The notes under the pieces were generated by a model that saw nothing but the letters and a program-made list of their open reading frames with translations, had not been told where the DNA came from and made no database searches. The position numbers and the translations under genes were made by a program. Shown piece after piece: positions 16,070 through 25,275 of a DNA stretch of 64,000 bases. Origin of the DNA: Streptomyces ficellus (GTDB taxonomy: Bacteria > Actinomycetota > Actinomycetes > Streptomycetales > Streptomycetaceae). The DNA is taken from positions 1 to 64,000 of the forward strand of contig NZ_JAUEPL010000001.1 in assembly GCF_030406405.1 (NCBI RefSeq), read 5' to 3'. How positions within the stretch are numbered: the first letter of the stretch is position 1; each line of letters begins with the position of its first letter.

Positions 16070-17179
16070 GTGCCTGCCACTTCCCGCTCCACCGCCCTGC
16101 GGCGCGCACTCGCCGCCGCTGCCGCCCTGCCGCTGCTGCTCGGGGCGCTCGCCTCGTGCGGTTACGGCTCCCAGGCCGTCCCGGAGACGCGGGCGAAGGC
16201 CAAGGGGGCGAAGCTGTCGGCCGACGCGGTGCGGATCGGGTACTTCCCGAACCTCACCCACGCCACGGCCCTGGTGGGCGACCAGGAGGGCATCTTCCAG
16301 AAGGAGCTGGGCGGCACCCAGCTGAGGGTCTCCACCTTCAACGCGGGCCCCTCCGAGATCGAGGCGCTGAACGCGGACTCCATCGACATCGGGTTCATCG
16401 GCCCCTCCCCCGCGATCAACGGCTTCACCAAGGCCAAGGGCAACAACCTCCGCATCATCGGCGGTGCGGCGTCCGGCGGTGTGAGACTCGTCGTCAACCC
16501 CGAGAAGATCAAGACCCTGGCGGACGTCAAGGGCAAGAAGATCGCCACGCCGCAGCTCGGCAACACCCAGGACGTGGCGTTCCTCAACTGGATCTCGGAG
16601 CAGGGCTGGAAGGTCGACCCGCAGAGCGGCAAGGGCGACGTCTCAGTGGTCCGTACGGACAACAAGATCGCCCCGGACGCCTACCGGTCCGGGTCCATCG
16701 ACGGCGCGTGGGTGCCGGAGCCGACCGCGTCCAAGCTGGTCAGCGAGGGCGCGAAGGTGCTGCTGGACGAGTCGTCGCTGTGGCCGGAGAAGAAGTTCGT
16801 GATCACGAACATCATCGTGTCGCAGCGGTTCCTCGCCGAGCACCCGGACGTGGTCGAGGCGGTGCTGCGCGGCTCGGTGAGGACCAACGCGTGGATCAAC
16901 GCCAACCCGGCCAAGGCGAAGGCGTCCGCCAACGCCAGGCTCAAGGCGCTCAGCGGCAAGCCGCTGCCGGCCGAGGTGATCGACCGGGCGTGGCCGTCGC
17001 TGGTGTTCACCGACGACCCGCTGGCCGCCACGCTCCGGGCGCAGGCGGACCACGCGGTGAAGGCCGGGCTGCTGGACAAGCCCGACCTGCACGGCATCTA
17101 CGACCTGAAGCCACTGAACAAGGTCCTCAGGGCCGAGGGCAGGCCCGAGGTCGCCGACGCCGGGCTCGGCGCCGAGTAA
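16070..17179 (+). CDS. SsuA-type ABC substrate-binding lipoprotein
   Basis: 369-residue extracellular solute receptor. Signal peptide with twin Arg in the n-region, hydrophobic core, and lipobox LASC with Cys30 as the lipid-modified residue. The mature part (IGYFPNLTHATALVGDQEG, DIGFIGPSPAINGF) has the NMT1/SsuA-like fold used for sulfonates, taurine, nitrate and similar ligands. Position next to CysDNCH and the importer genes suggests an organosulfur or sulfate ligand; this is inference. GTG 16070 is the start, with GAGAGGAA upstream. Confidence 0.88.
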   Translation: MPATSRSTALRRALAAAAALPLLLGALASCGYGSQAVPETRAKAKGAKLSADAVRIGYFPNLTHATALVGDQEGIFQKELGGTQLRVSTFNAGPSEIEALNADSIDIGFIGPSPAINGFTKAKGNNLRIIGGAASGGVRLVVNPEKIKTLADVKGKKIATPQLGNTQDVAFLNWISEQGWKVDPQSGKGDVSVVRTDNKIAPDAYRSGSIDGAWVPEPTASKLVSEGAKVLLDESSLWPEKKFVITNIIVSQRFLAEHPDVVEAVLRGSVRTNAWINANPAKAKASANARLKALSGKPLPAEVIDRAWPSLVFTDDPLAATLRAQADHAVKAGLLDKPDLHGIYDLKPLNKVLRAEGRPEVADAGLGAE

Positions 17180-17229
17180 CCCGTAGCGAACCCCCGTATC
17201 CGCTTCATCACGCCCAGGAGGTGACGACC

Positions 17230-18021
17230 ATGGCCATCACGATCGCCAAGGCCGAGGACCGTGCCACGGTGACCACCCACGCCGCGCGCATCGAGCACGT
17301 CTCGAAGTCCTTCGCCGGACCGGCCGGGCGGCAGCTCGTGCTCGACGACATCACGCTCGACGTCGCGCCGGGCGAGTTCGTCACGCTCCTGGGCGCCTCG
17401 GGCTGTGGCAAGTCCACGCTGCTCAACCTGGTCGCCGGACTCGACCGGCCGAGCGCCGGGTCGATCGACACCCCGGGCGGGCGGCCCGCGCTGATGTTCC
17501 AGGAGCACGCGCTGTTCCCGTGGCTGACGGCGGGCAAGAACATCGAGCTGGCGCTGCGGCTGCGCGGGGTGCCGCGCGGCGAGCGGCGCGGTGAGGCGCA
17601 GCGGCTGCTGGAGCTCGTGCGGCTGAATGGCGCGTACGGGAAGCGGGTGCACGAGCTGTCGGGCGGCATGCGGCAGCGGGTGGCGATGGCGAGGGCGCTG
17701 GCGCAGGACAGTGACCTGCTGCTGATGGACGAGCCGTTCGCGGCGCTGGACGCCATCACGCGGGATGTGCTGCACGGTGAGCTGACCCGCATCTGGGAGG
17801 AGACGAACCTCTCCGTCCTGTTCGTCACCCACAATGTGCGCGAGGCCGTGCGGCTGGCCCAGCGTGTGGTGCTGCTGTCGTCCCGGCCGGGGCGGATCGC
17901 CCGTGAGTGGACCGTGGACATCGAGCAGCCGCGCCGTATCGAGGACGCCGCGGTGGCGGAGCTGTCGCTTGAGATCACCGAAGAACTGCGTGGGGAGATC
18001 CGCCGTCATGGCCAGCACTGA
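17230..18021 (+). CDS. SsuB-type ABC transporter ATP-binding protein
   Basis: 263 residues. Walker A is GASGCGKST, the Q-loop is FQEHALFPWL, the signature is LSGGMRQRVAMARAL, Walker B is LLLMDEPFAALD, and the H-loop is FVTHNVREAV. It is of the nitrate/sulfonate/taurine importer class (TauB/SsuB). ATG 17230 has GGAGGTGACG upstream; a GTG at 17221 is possible. Its 3' end overlaps the permease start by 14 bases, so the two are coupled. Confidence 0.92.
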   Translation: MAITIAKAEDRATVTTHAARIEHVSKSFAGPAGRQLVLDDITLDVAPGEFVTLLGASGCGKSTLLNLVAGLDRPSAGSIDTPGGRPALMFQEHALFPWLTAGKNIELALRLRGVPRGERRGEAQRLLELVRLNGAYGKRVHELSGGMRQRVAMARALAQDSDLLLMDEPFAALDAITRDVLHGELTRIWEETNLSVLFVTHNVREAVRLAQRVVLLSSRPGRIAREWTVDIEQPRRIEDAAVAELSLEITEELRGEIRRHGQH

Positions 18022-18901
18022 TACGACGTCCACCGCTTCCAAGACGGACGACCTGGCCGGTCTGGAGGCGGGCCTCGACGCGCTGGAGGCGGTGCAGGTG
18101 ACCCGCACCCCGGTGCGGGAGGTGCTGGTCAAGAAGGTGCTGCCGCCGCTCGTCGCCGTCGCGCTGGTGCTGCTGGTGTGGCAGGTCCTGGTGTCGGCGA
18201 AGGTCACCGACGAGTACAAGCTGCCCGCGCCGTCCGCGGTGTGGGACAGCCTGGCCACGATGTGGTTGCAGGGCACGCTGTTCGACGTCCTGTGGACGAG
18301 CGTGTCGCGGGCGCTGCTCGGGTTCCTGATGGCGCTGGCGATCGGTACGCCGCTGGGTCTGCTGGTCGCGCGGGTGAGGTTCGTGCGGGCGGCGATCGGG
18401 CCGATCCTGTCGGGGCTGCAGTCGCTGCCCTCGGTGGCGTGGGTGCCGCCGGCGGTGCTGTGGCTGGGCCTCCAGGACTCGATGATGTACACGGTGATCC
18501 TGCTGGGCGCGGTGCCGTCGATCGCCAACGGGCTGGTGGCGGGCGTGGACCAGGTGCCGCCGCTGTTCCTGCGGGCGGGCCGTACGCTCGGCGCGACGGG
18601 GCTGCGGGGGGCCCGGCACATCGTGATGCCGGCGGCGCTGCCGGGCTATCTGGCGGGGCTGAAGCAGGGCTGGGCCTTCTCGTGGCGCTCGCTGATGGCG
18701 GCCGAGATCATCGCCTCGTCGCCGGAACTGGGCCTCGGCCTGGGCCAGTTGCTGGAGAACGGCCGCAACAACATCGACATGCCCGGGATCTTCCTGGCGA
18801 TCATCCTGATCCTGGTCGTCGGCATCGCCATCGACCTGCTGATCTTCAGCCCGCTGGAGCGGTCGGTGCTGCGCAGCCGCGGTCTCCTCGTCAAGAGCTG
18901 A
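18008..18901 (+). CDS. SsuC-type ABC transporter permease
   Basis: 297-residue inner-membrane permease with about six helices. The EAA-type loop that contacts the ATPase is seen at GRTLGATGLRGARHIVMPAA. The N-terminal 35 residues are a charged cytosolic extension. It forms the importer with the lipoprotein and ATPase encoded upstream, probably for sulfonates or sulfate. ATG 18008 lies inside the end of the ATPase gene. The sirohydrochlorin chelatase gene follows after eight bases. Confidence 0.9.
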   Translation: MASTDTTSTASKTDDLAGLEAGLDALEAVQVTRTPVREVLVKKVLPPLVAVALVLLVWQVLVSAKVTDEYKLPAPSAVWDSLATMWLQGTLFDVLWTSVSRALLGFLMALAIGTPLGLLVARVRFVRAAIGPILSGLQSLPSVAWVPPAVLWLGLQDSMMYTVILLGAVPSIANGLVAGVDQVPPLFLRAGRTLGATGLRGARHIVMPAALPGYLAGLKQGWAFSWRSLMAAEIIASSPELGLGLGQLLENGRNNIDMPGIFLAIILILVVGIAIDLLIFSPLERSVLRSRGLLVKS

Positions 18902-18909
18902 GCGTCCCC

Positions 18910-19653
18910 ATGAACCGTCGTCCTGTCCTTCTCGTCATCGCCCACGGCAGTCGCGACCCGCGGCACGCCGCGACCGTTCACGCCCTGGTGCGGGCGGCGG
19001 GGGTCCCGCGGCCGGGGCTGCGGGTGGAGACGGCGTTCCTCGACTTCAACGTCCCGTCGGTGCAGGCGGTGCTGGAACGGCTGGCGGCGGACGGGGTACG
19101 CGAGGTGGTGGCCCTCCCCCTCCTGCTGACCCGCGCCTTCCACGCCAAGGCCGACATCCCGGCCGTCCTGCGGGAGGCCCCGCAGTCCCTGTGCGTCCGG
19201 CAGGCTCCCGTCCTGGGTCCCTCACCCCTGCTGGTGGCGGCGCTGGAGCGGCGGCTGTACGAGGCGGGGCTCACGCCCGCCGACAAGCGCTCGACCGGGG
19301 TCGTCCTGGCCTCGGCGGGCTCCACCGACCCGGAGGCGATCGCAGTGATCGCTGAAATGGCGCGGGAGCTGCGGCACACCGGTTGGTGCGCCGTGCGGCC
19401 TGCGTTCGCCTCCGCATCCCTTCCGCGCACCGAGGACGCGGTGGCCGCCCTGCGCGCCGAGGGCGTGCGCCGGGTGGCGGTCGCCCCGTACGTCATCGCG
19501 CCGGGCCGCCTGCCGGACCGTATCGCCGCGGGCGCGGCCGGGGCGGACGTCCTCGCCGACGTGCTGGGCCCCGCGCCGGAGATGGCGCGCCTGCTGCTGA
19601 CCCGGTACGACGAGGCCCGCGCCGCCGCCGAGCAGCCGGCGGCCGTGGCCTGA
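18910..19653 (+). CDS. Sirohydrochlorin ferrochelatase (CbiX/SirB type)
   Basis: 247 residues; two CbiX-like repeats. The N-terminal half carries the metal-site motif VIAHGSRDPRHAATV and the second conserved His in TRAFHAKADIP. The C-terminal half (GVVLASAGSTDPEA, VAPYVIAPGRLPD) is the second repeat. Its place at the end of the sulfite reductase operon indicates iron insertion into sirohydrochlorin to make siroheme for SirA rather than cobalt insertion for B12, though both are known in the family. It starts eight bases after the permease. Confidence 0.88.
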   Translation: MNRRPVLLVIAHGSRDPRHAATVHALVRAAGVPRPGLRVETAFLDFNVPSVQAVLERLAADGVREVVALPLLLTRAFHAKADIPAVLREAPQSLCVRQAPVLGPSPLLVAALERRLYEAGLTPADKRSTGVVLASAGSTDPEAIAVIAEMARELRHTGWCAVRPAFASASLPRTEDAVAALRAEGVRRVAVAPYVIAPGRLPDRIAAGAAGADVLADVLGPAPEMARLLLTRYDEARAAAEQPAAVA

Positions 19654-19662
19654 CCGGCGGCG

Positions 19663-20037
19663 TCACGCGTCGGGGGTGAAGGGCGTGCCCTGGTGGAAGT
19701 ACAGGAGCCAGGTGCCGTCCGCGGTGCGCCGCCACAGGGAACTGCGGTGGACGTGACGCCCCTTGGACTCGGTGTCGAACGTCAGGTGCACCACGTCGTC
19801 GGAGAGCTGCACGCCGCGCATCCGCGAGGTGGTGATGGGGCGCGGCCCCGGGGCGTCCTCCGAGGTGATCGCGGCGATCATGGAGGCCCGGTCCCAACGG
19901 CGGCCGGACGCGCCGAACTCGTGGAACCGCGGGTGCAGCAGCGCCTCGAACAGCGCGGGCGTGGTGCGGACTTCGGGGTCCAGCAGCCGCAGTTCGCCCT
20001 CGATCGCGGCGGCGACGGCCGAGGTCTGCTCAGTCAC
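19663..20037 (-). CDS. DUF4440 (SnoaL/NTF2-like) protein
   Basis: 124-residue cone-shaped alpha+beta barrel of the NTF2-like superfamily. LLHPRFHEFGASGRRWDR and HRSSLWRRTADGTWLLYFHQGT are the usual DUF4440 N- and C-terminal strands. Ligand or catalytic activity is unknown. Its start overlaps the end of the DUF1697 gene by 8 bases, so the two form a small operon. Confidence 0.8.
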   Translation of the reverse strand: MTEQTSAVAAAIEGELRLLDPEVRTTPALFEALLHPRFHEFGASGRRWDRASMIAAITSEDAPGPRPITTSRMRGVQLSDDVVHLTFDTESKGRHVHRSSLWRRTADGTWLLYFHQGTPFTPDA

Positions 20038-20581
20038 GGGTCAGCTCCACCAGCTTGACGACGGTGTTCCAGTTGCGAGTGGTGGCGGTGATGCCCTGGA
20101 GAATGCGGGGGCGTGAGAGTGCGTCGGCCAGCCGGGAGCGGCCGAGGCCCTGGGGGGCGTACAGATACAGGGCGCGGTCACCGAGCCGGAACTCCTCCGG
20201 CAGGAAGGCGGCCTGGTCGATGGCGGCGAACCTGTCCGGGCCGACGGGTTCGGAGAAGAAGGTGACGTGCAGCTGCCTGGCTTCCAGCTCGGCCGCCGGG
20301 AAGGGGCAGGCGCCGGCGACGGCGCGCAGATACGGTCCGCCGCGGACCAGGCAGTCGACGCGGAAGCCGAAGTGCTTCTCGATCGCCTGCTCCAGCTCGG
20401 CGGCCAGCGCGTTCTCCTCCGCCCCGGACGCGGCGGCGAAGGTGACGTTGCCGCTCTGGAGATACGTCTGTACGTCGCTGTGCCCGAGCTCGGTCAGCAG
20501 CGTGCGGAGCTCCCCCATGGGGACCTTCTTGTGGCCGCTGACATTGATTCCGCGCAGCAGGGCGGCGTACGTCGTCGTCAT
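20030..20581 (-). CDS. DUF1697 family protein
   Basis: 183 residues. The N-terminal YAALLRGINVSGHKKVPM is the diagnostic motif of DUF1697, followed by DVQTYLQSGNVTF. The C-terminal part (LSRPRILQGITATTRNWNTV) is also characteristic. Function unknown; the fold resembles small metabolite-binding proteins. ATG 20581 is preferred to GTG 20587, two codons upstream. Confidence 0.88.
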   Translation of the reverse strand: MTTTYAALLRGINVSGHKKVPMGELRTLLTELGHSDVQTYLQSGNVTFAAASGAEENALAAELEQAIEKHFGFRVDCLVRGGPYLRAVAGACPFPAAELEARQLHVTFFSEPVGPDRFAAIDQAAFLPEEFRLGDRALYLYAPQGLGRSRLADALSRPRILQGITATTRNWNTVVKLVELTRD

Positions 20582-20666
20582 GGTCACACGATAGGACGGC
20601 CGCCGCGCCCCGTGGGGGAGGGCACGGCGGCCGCTGGCAGGGGCGCGAGCGCAGCCGTATCAGCCG

Positions 20667-21887
20667 TTACGCATCGGCGGGAGCCGGGCGCGCCGCCGCG
20701 AGTTCCGCTTCGATGAGGTCGGCCGCCCGGTGGGTGCCGCCCTCGCTCGCCATCCGCCGCCGGATCTCCTCGGCCCGCCGGGCCACCTCCGGGTCGCCGG
20801 CCAGTTCCAGCACCGCCGCGCGCAGGGCGTCGGCGGTGGCGTCGGCCATCGGAAGGTGCCGGGCGACGCCCAGCGAGGCCAGCATGTCGGCGTTGGAGAA
20901 CTGGTCGACGGCCTGCGGGACGGCGACCATCGGCGTGGCCGTCGCGAGGCCCTCCTGGCTGCCGCCCGCGCCCGCGTGCGTGATGAAGGCGTCCGCCTGG
21001 CGCAGTACCGCCAACTGCGGGACCCAGGTGTGCACTTCGACGTTGCCGGGCAGCTCCCCCAGCTCGGCCGCGTCGACGTGTGCCCCTATCTGGAGGACCA
21101 TGTGCCATCCGGGCAGGTCACCGAAGGCCTTCACGCACGCGCGGTAGAAGGCGGGCTGCTTGGTGAAGGCCGAGCCGAGCGAGACCAGCAGCACCTTCCG
21201 CGCACCGGCCGGCCGCTGCCACTGCCCCTGTTCGGCGCGGTCTCCCTGGCAGGCGCCGACGAAGGTGAAGACGGACTCGTCCACGCGGTCGGCGTTCGGC
21301 TGGAGCACCCTGGGGATCAGGACGACGGCCCGGCGCGGCCGGGCGACCAGCCGGTCGGGGTGGGTGGTGATGCCGTTCTGCGCGAGCCAGGCCTCGAAGC
21401 GCGCGTAGTACGCCTTCCCGCGCTCGGACGTCTTGAGGTCGGCGAACATCGGCTCGGCGACCTCCTTCTCGTACCCCTCCCACGGAACGAGGTTGGGCCA
21501 CAGGGAGACGGCGGGGACGCCCCAGCGGTGGGCGAGGACGGGCGCCGGGTAGGAGGTGATGTCGTGCAGGACGAGGTCCGGCTCGTCCCCCTCGAAGGCC
21601 GCGGCCAGCTGGGGCAGCGCCTGGATCGCGTCGTTGAGGAACGGCTCGATGTTGTCGATCAGTTCGGTCCCCCACTCGTCCGGATCGTCGTCGGTCGGGA
21701 GGGTCGAGGTGTAGACGACGGGCTCCGCGCCGGTCGCGGCGATCTTGTCGGCGAAGGAGGCGGGGATCGCGTAACTGACGCGGTGCCCACGGGCGACGAG
21801 TTCCCGGATGACCTCGATGCTCGGGTTCACATGGCCGTGGGCGGCGATGGAGAACATGGCGATATGGGCGCGTTCTGTGGGGGTCAT
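20667..21887 (-). CDS. Macrolide-type glycosyltransferase (GT1, OleD/MgtA-like)
   Basis: 406 residues of the GT-B fold. Members such as OleD and MgtA glucosylate macrolides from UDP-sugars for self-resistance. The N-terminal [19 protein letters not shown] holds the catalytic His (AHGH), and the C-terminal donor motif is [23 protein letters not shown] with the downstream D/Q in AVDQFSNA. I infer antibiotic inactivation by glucosylation; there is no macrolide cluster in the window. Transcription is probably leaderless, with a palindromic operator at 21907-21920. Confidence 0.87.
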   Translation of the reverse strand: MTPTERAHIAMFSIAAHGHVNPSIEVIRELVARGHRVSYAIPASFADKIAATGAEPVVYTSTLPTDDDPDEWGTELIDNIEPFLNDAIQALPQLAAAFEGDEPDLVLHDITSYPAPVLAHRWGVPAVSLWPNLVPWEGYEKEVAEPMFADLKTSERGKAYYARFEAWLAQNGITTHPDRLVARPRRAVVLIPRVLQPNADRVDESVFTFVGACQGDRAEQGQWQRPAGARKVLLVSLGSAFTKQPAFYRACVKAFGDLPGWHMVLQIGAHVDAAELGELPGNVEVHTWVPQLAVLRQADAFITHAGAGGSQEGLATATPMVAVPQAVDQFSNADMLASLGVARHLPMADATADALRAAVLELAGDPEVARRAEEIRRRMASEGGTHRAADLIEAELAAARPAPADA

Positions 21888-21894
21888 GCCGCTC

Positions 21895-21924
21895 AGACTA
21901 GGCGAGACGAGACGTCTCGTGCAA
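21895..21924 (-). promoter_or_regulatory. Leaderless promoter with palindromic operator for the glycosyltransferase
   Basis: Read on the minus strand: -35 TTGCAC (21924-21919), 18-base spacer, -10 TAGTCT (21900-21895), then seven bases to the ATG at 21887. The perfect palindrome ACGAGACGTCTCGT (21907-21920) fills the upstream spacer and touches the -35, as TetR-type operators often do. No Shine-Dalgarno sequence is present. Confidence 0.65.
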
Positions 21925-22026
21925 CTAGTTCGGCGGCCGTCGCCGGTGCCCGCTCACGGGCGTACTGAGGCGGGGTGATCAGGGTCGCGTCGGGGGGCGC
22001 CGCGGCAACGCCGGCTCGCGGCGCGC

Positions 22027-23331
22027 TCAGCGCTGGTAGCGGGCGAGCACCGGGTTGCCGTCGTCGACGAGGCGTTTCTCCAGCTCACGGGCGTCGATGG
22101 CGCCGCTGTAGAACTCCTGGAAGGCGGGCGTGGCGACCTTGTCCTTCCACTCCGGATAGCCGCGCACCCACTGCGCCGGGGCCGGGCGGAGGTCCTTCGC
22201 GAGCGCCACGCCGGTTGCCCACCCGTCCTTCGCCGTGTGCAGCGAGGGGTCCTTCAGCGCCTCCGTACCGGTCGGCAGCATCCAGTCACCGCGCGCCAGA
22301 CGCACCATGTTGCGCGGCTGGAGGAGGAAGTCGATGAACCGGACGGCTTCCTTCTTGTACGGGCTGTCCTCGGCGATCGACAGCGTCTGCGGGCTGACCC
22401 CCTGCGCCAGTCCCCCGTCCCCGGCCGGCGCGGGCAGCACCATCCACTCGAACCCTTCGGGCGCCTGCCGCACGATCTGCTGGCGGTAGGAGAAGCCGAG
22501 CGGAACCATCGCGTACCTGCCGCCGAAGAACCCGGGCAGGGTGTCGGACCCGCCCATGCCGAGCGTGCCGCGCGGGGCGCTGCGGTCGGTGTTGACCTGG
22601 GCGTGCACGGTGCCCGGCATGACGGCGTCCCCGTCGGTGAACCGGATCTCGGCCTTCCCGTCGTCGCCCCGGTGGAAGAGCCGCCCGCCCGCGGACAGTC
22701 CCAGGTTCAGGGACACGGAGACCGGCTCCTTCAGCGGCCACGCCACCGCGTACCGGCCCTTGCCCATCGTGGCCGTCAGCTCCTTGGTGACCTGCCGGAA
22801 CTCCGGCCACGTCCAAGGCCGGGCGGGCGTCGGGATGCGGACGCCGGACGAGCGCAGGATCTTCTTGTTCGCCATGATGACGCGCGGTTCCTGGAGGAAC
22901 GGCACGCCGTACACGCCGTCGCCGAAGGTGACCGTCTCCCAGCTCCGCCGCGGTATGTCCGCCTTCAGCCGGGCGGGCAGCAGGCCGCGCAGGTCGGCGA
23001 GGTAGCCGCCGTAGGCGAAGTCGGCGAGGTCGTCGGAGGCGTCGTGGATGATGTCGGGCGCCTCACCGCCCTCGAAGGAGGTGAGCAGCTGGTCGTGGAC
23101 GCTGTCCCAGCTGCCCTGGACGTATTCGACCCGGATGCCGGGGTGGGCGGCGTTCCACTCCGCGACGAGTTCCTTGTTGGCGTCCACGGACTCCTTCTGC
23201 CAGGCCAGGGACTGGAAGCGGAGCACCACCCTCCCGGCCCGTCCGTCCCCGTCCCGCTCAGCCCCGCCGAAGCAGCCGGCCAGGAGCAGCGCGAGCGCTG
23301 CGGCCGCGGCGGTCAGTGCCCGTCCACGCAT
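22027..23331 (-). CDS. Sugar ABC transporter substrate-binding lipoprotein
   Basis: 434-residue extracellular receptor of the family 1 (maltose-type) binding proteins. Signal peptide with lipobox LAGC and lipidated Cys20. Mature motifs: LAWQKESVDANKELVAEWNA, AAHPGIRVEYVQGSWD and APDIIHDASDDLADFAYGGY. Last gene of a three-gene operon; its ATG overlaps the stop of the second permease (ATGA). The sugar is unknown. There is no ATPase gene here; Streptomyces often use one shared MsiK-type ATPase for such importers. Confidence 0.9.
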   Translation of the reverse strand: MRGRALTAAAAALALLLAGCFGGAERDGDGRAGRVVLRFQSLAWQKESVDANKELVAEWNAAHPGIRVEYVQGSWDSVHDQLLTSFEGGEAPDIIHDASDDLADFAYGGYLADLRGLLPARLKADIPRRSWETVTFGDGVYGVPFLQEPRVIMANKKILRSSGVRIPTPARPWTWPEFRQVTKELTATMGKGRYAVAWPLKEPVSVSLNLGLSAGGRLFHRGDDGKAEIRFTDGDAVMPGTVHAQVNTDRSAPRGTLGMGGSDTLPGFFGGRYAMVPLGFSYRQQIVRQAPEGFEWMVLPAPAGDGGLAQGVSPQTLSIAEDSPYKKEAVRFIDFLLQPRNMVRLARGDWMLPTGTEALKDPSLHTAKDGWATGVALAKDLRPAPAQWVRGYPEWKDKVATPAFQEFYSGAIDARELEKRLVDDGNPVLARYQR

Positions 23332-24173
23332 CAGGACTTCACCGCCCCGGAGAGCATGCCGCCCGTGATCCGCTTCTGGATGACTGCGAAGACGACGAGG
23401 GAGGGCAGCGTGGCGAGGAACGCGGCGGCGGCGAGCGGGCCGAGGTCGGCGACGCCCTCCGCGCCGAGGAAGCGGGTGAGGACCACCGGCAGGGTCTGCT
23501 TCTCCGGGGTCTTGAGCAGGACGAGCGCGAAGAAGAACTCGTTCCACGCGGTGATGAAGGCGAACAGCGCGGTGGCGACGATGCCGGGCGCCAGCAGCGG
23601 GGCGGTGACCGAGACGAGCGTACGCAGCCTGCCCGCGCCGTCGACGGCGGCGGCCTCCTCCAGCTCGGCGGGTACGGCCCGTACGTAGCCGGTCAGCATC
23701 CACAGCGCGAACGGCAGCGACCACACGACGTACACCATCACCAGCCCGGACAGGGTGTTGAGCAGATGCAGGTTCTTCAGGACCAGGAACAGCGGAATGA
23801 TCACCAGGACGAAGGGGAACGCCTGGCTGATCACGACCCAGCCGGTGGCGGCGGCCGAGAGCCGGCCGCGGTGGCGGGCCATCACATAGGCCATGGGCGT
23901 GGCGATGGCGACCGCGATCAGGGCGGCACCGAGCGCGGCGATCAGGCTGTTCCCGGCGGCCCGCAGCAGGGGCTGCTCGGCGAAGGCCTGCCGGAAGTTG
24001 CCGAGGGTGGGGTCGTCCGGGAGCCAGGTGGGGTGCAGGGATGCCAGTTCACGGGCCGGTTTGAACGCGGTGGAGATCAGCCAGAGGAAGGGGAAGGCGA
24101 GGAAGGCCAGGTACCCGAGGAGCGCGAGGTACTGGCCGGCCCGTGCGGGCCCGCTCGGGCGAAGGCCGTTCAC
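23331..24173 (-). CDS. Sugar ABC transporter permease (MalG type)
   Basis: 280 residues with six membrane helices of the binding-protein-dependent transport family. The EAA loop is ELEEAAAVDGAGRLRTLVSV, contacting the ATPase. The GTG start at 24173 overlaps the stop of the first permease (GTGA), so translation is coupled. Earlier in-frame starts would run into that gene. Confidence 0.9.
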   Translation of the reverse strand: MNGLRPSGPARAGQYLALLGYLAFLAFPFLWLISTAFKPARELASLHPTWLPDDPTLGNFRQAFAEQPLLRAAGNSLIAALGAALIAVAIATPMAYVMARHRGRLSAAATGWVVISQAFPFVLVIIPLFLVLKNLHLLNTLSGLVMVYVVWSLPFALWMLTGYVRAVPAELEEAAAVDGAGRLRTLVSVTAPLLAPGIVATALFAFITAWNEFFFALVLLKTPEKQTLPVVLTRFLGAEGVADLGPLAAAAFLATLPSLVVFAVIQKRITGGMLSGAVKS

Positions 24174-25114
24174 CGGTCCTCGCCTCCCTTCAGCCGGCCC
24201 ACCAGATGGAGGGCGAGGAGTACGGAGATCACGGCGACCATCACGCAGCCCATGGCGGCGGCGTAGCCGAACTGTCCATAGCGGAACGCCTCTTCGTACG
24301 CGAAGAGCATGGGCAGGCGGGTACGGCCGCCGGGCCCGCCACCCGTGAGCACGTACACCAGCGCGAAAGAATTGAAATTCCAGATGAAGTTGAGCGCGGT
24401 GATGGCGAGGGCGACGGGCTTGAGGGCCGGCCAGGTGACGGTACGGAAGCGGCGCCACGCGCCGGCGCCGTCGAGGGCGGCGGCCTCATGCAGCTCCTGC
24501 GGGGTGTTCTGGAGCCCGGCGAGCAGGGCGACGGTGGTCTGCGGCATGCCGGCCCAGATACCGACGGCTGTCACGGCGGGCAGGGCGGTGGCCAGTCCGG
24601 TGAGCCAGTCGCGGCCGTCGCCGAGGCCGAGGTCTCGGACGGTCTCGTTGAGGATGCCGGCGTCGGGGTTGTAGACCAGCCGCCACATGATGCCGACGAC
24701 CACCTCGGGCATGGCCCAGGGGATGATCGCCAGCGCCCGCGCCAGCCAGCGGAAGCGGAGGTTCTGGTTGAGCAGCAGGGCCAGCCCGAGGCCGAGCACG
24801 AACTGCGGGACGGTGACGCCCACCGCCCAGAGCAGGCCGATCCGGAACGACTCCCAGAAAAGCGTGTCGTGCAGCAGGTCCTGGAAGTTGAGCGTGCCCA
24901 CCCACTGGGTGGACCGGGTGCGTCCGGACTGGGCGTCGGTGAAGGCGAGGGCGACGCCATAGAGCAGCGGTCCGACGCTGAGAACCAGGATGGGGATCAG
25001 CGCCGGCAGGACGAGGAACCATGCCCCGTGATCCACCGGGCGCGGCCGGTGTGCCGGTCTCCCCGTGCCGCCGGCCTTTCCGCCGGACCGCGCCGTTGCG
25101 GTCACCGATGTCAC
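24170..25114 (-). CDS. Sugar ABC transporter permease (MalF type)
   Basis: 314 residues with a charged N-terminus and six membrane helices. The EAA loop is LHEAAALDGAGAWRRFRTV. First gene of the importer operon; GTG start at 25114 with AAGGGGG upstream. The upstream gap of about 160 bases to the divergent phosphotransferase holds a tandem 15-bp repeat that may be an operator. Confidence 0.9.
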   Translation of the reverse strand: MTSVTATARSGGKAGGTGRPAHRPRPVDHGAWFLVLPALIPILVLSVGPLLYGVALAFTDAQSGRTRSTQWVGTLNFQDLLHDTLFWESFRIGLLWAVGVTVPQFVLGLGLALLLNQNLRFRWLARALAIIPWAMPEVVVGIMWRLVYNPDAGILNETVRDLGLGDGRDWLTGLATALPAVTAVGIWAGMPQTTVALLAGLQNTPQELHEAAALDGAGAWRRFRTVTWPALKPVALAITALNFIWNFNSFALVYVLTGGGPGGRTRLPMLFAYEEAFRYGQFGYAAAMGCVMVAVISVLLALHLVGRLKGGEDR

Positions 25115-25207
25115 GGAGCGCCCCCTTGGTCAAGGTGAGCCGGCCTGGCGTCATCGTGCTGACGGGTCGTCGGTTCGTCAAGCGTGCCCACGCGGATGCG
25201 AGACTTT

Positions 25208-25237
25208 GCCGGATGCGCATATGCCGGATTCGCATAT
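25208..25237. repeat. Tandem 15-bp repeat between divergent genes
   Basis: Two adjacent copies of GCCGGATKCGCATAT (K = G, then T), differing at one base. They include the palindromes ATGCGCAT and GCATATGC. They lie between the sugar importer operon and the phosphotransferase gene, so they are a candidate binding site for a regulator of either. Confidence 0.5.
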
Positions 25238-25275
25238 GTACGACAGGGACGGCACGCAGGGGAGGGACGGGCGCG

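Noticed and set aside
16035..16325. GTG ORF after AGGAGG before the SsuA-like gene
   Set aside because: The ribosome site is only one base away, and the product (Pro/Arg-rich) overlaps the lipoprotein gene in another frame.
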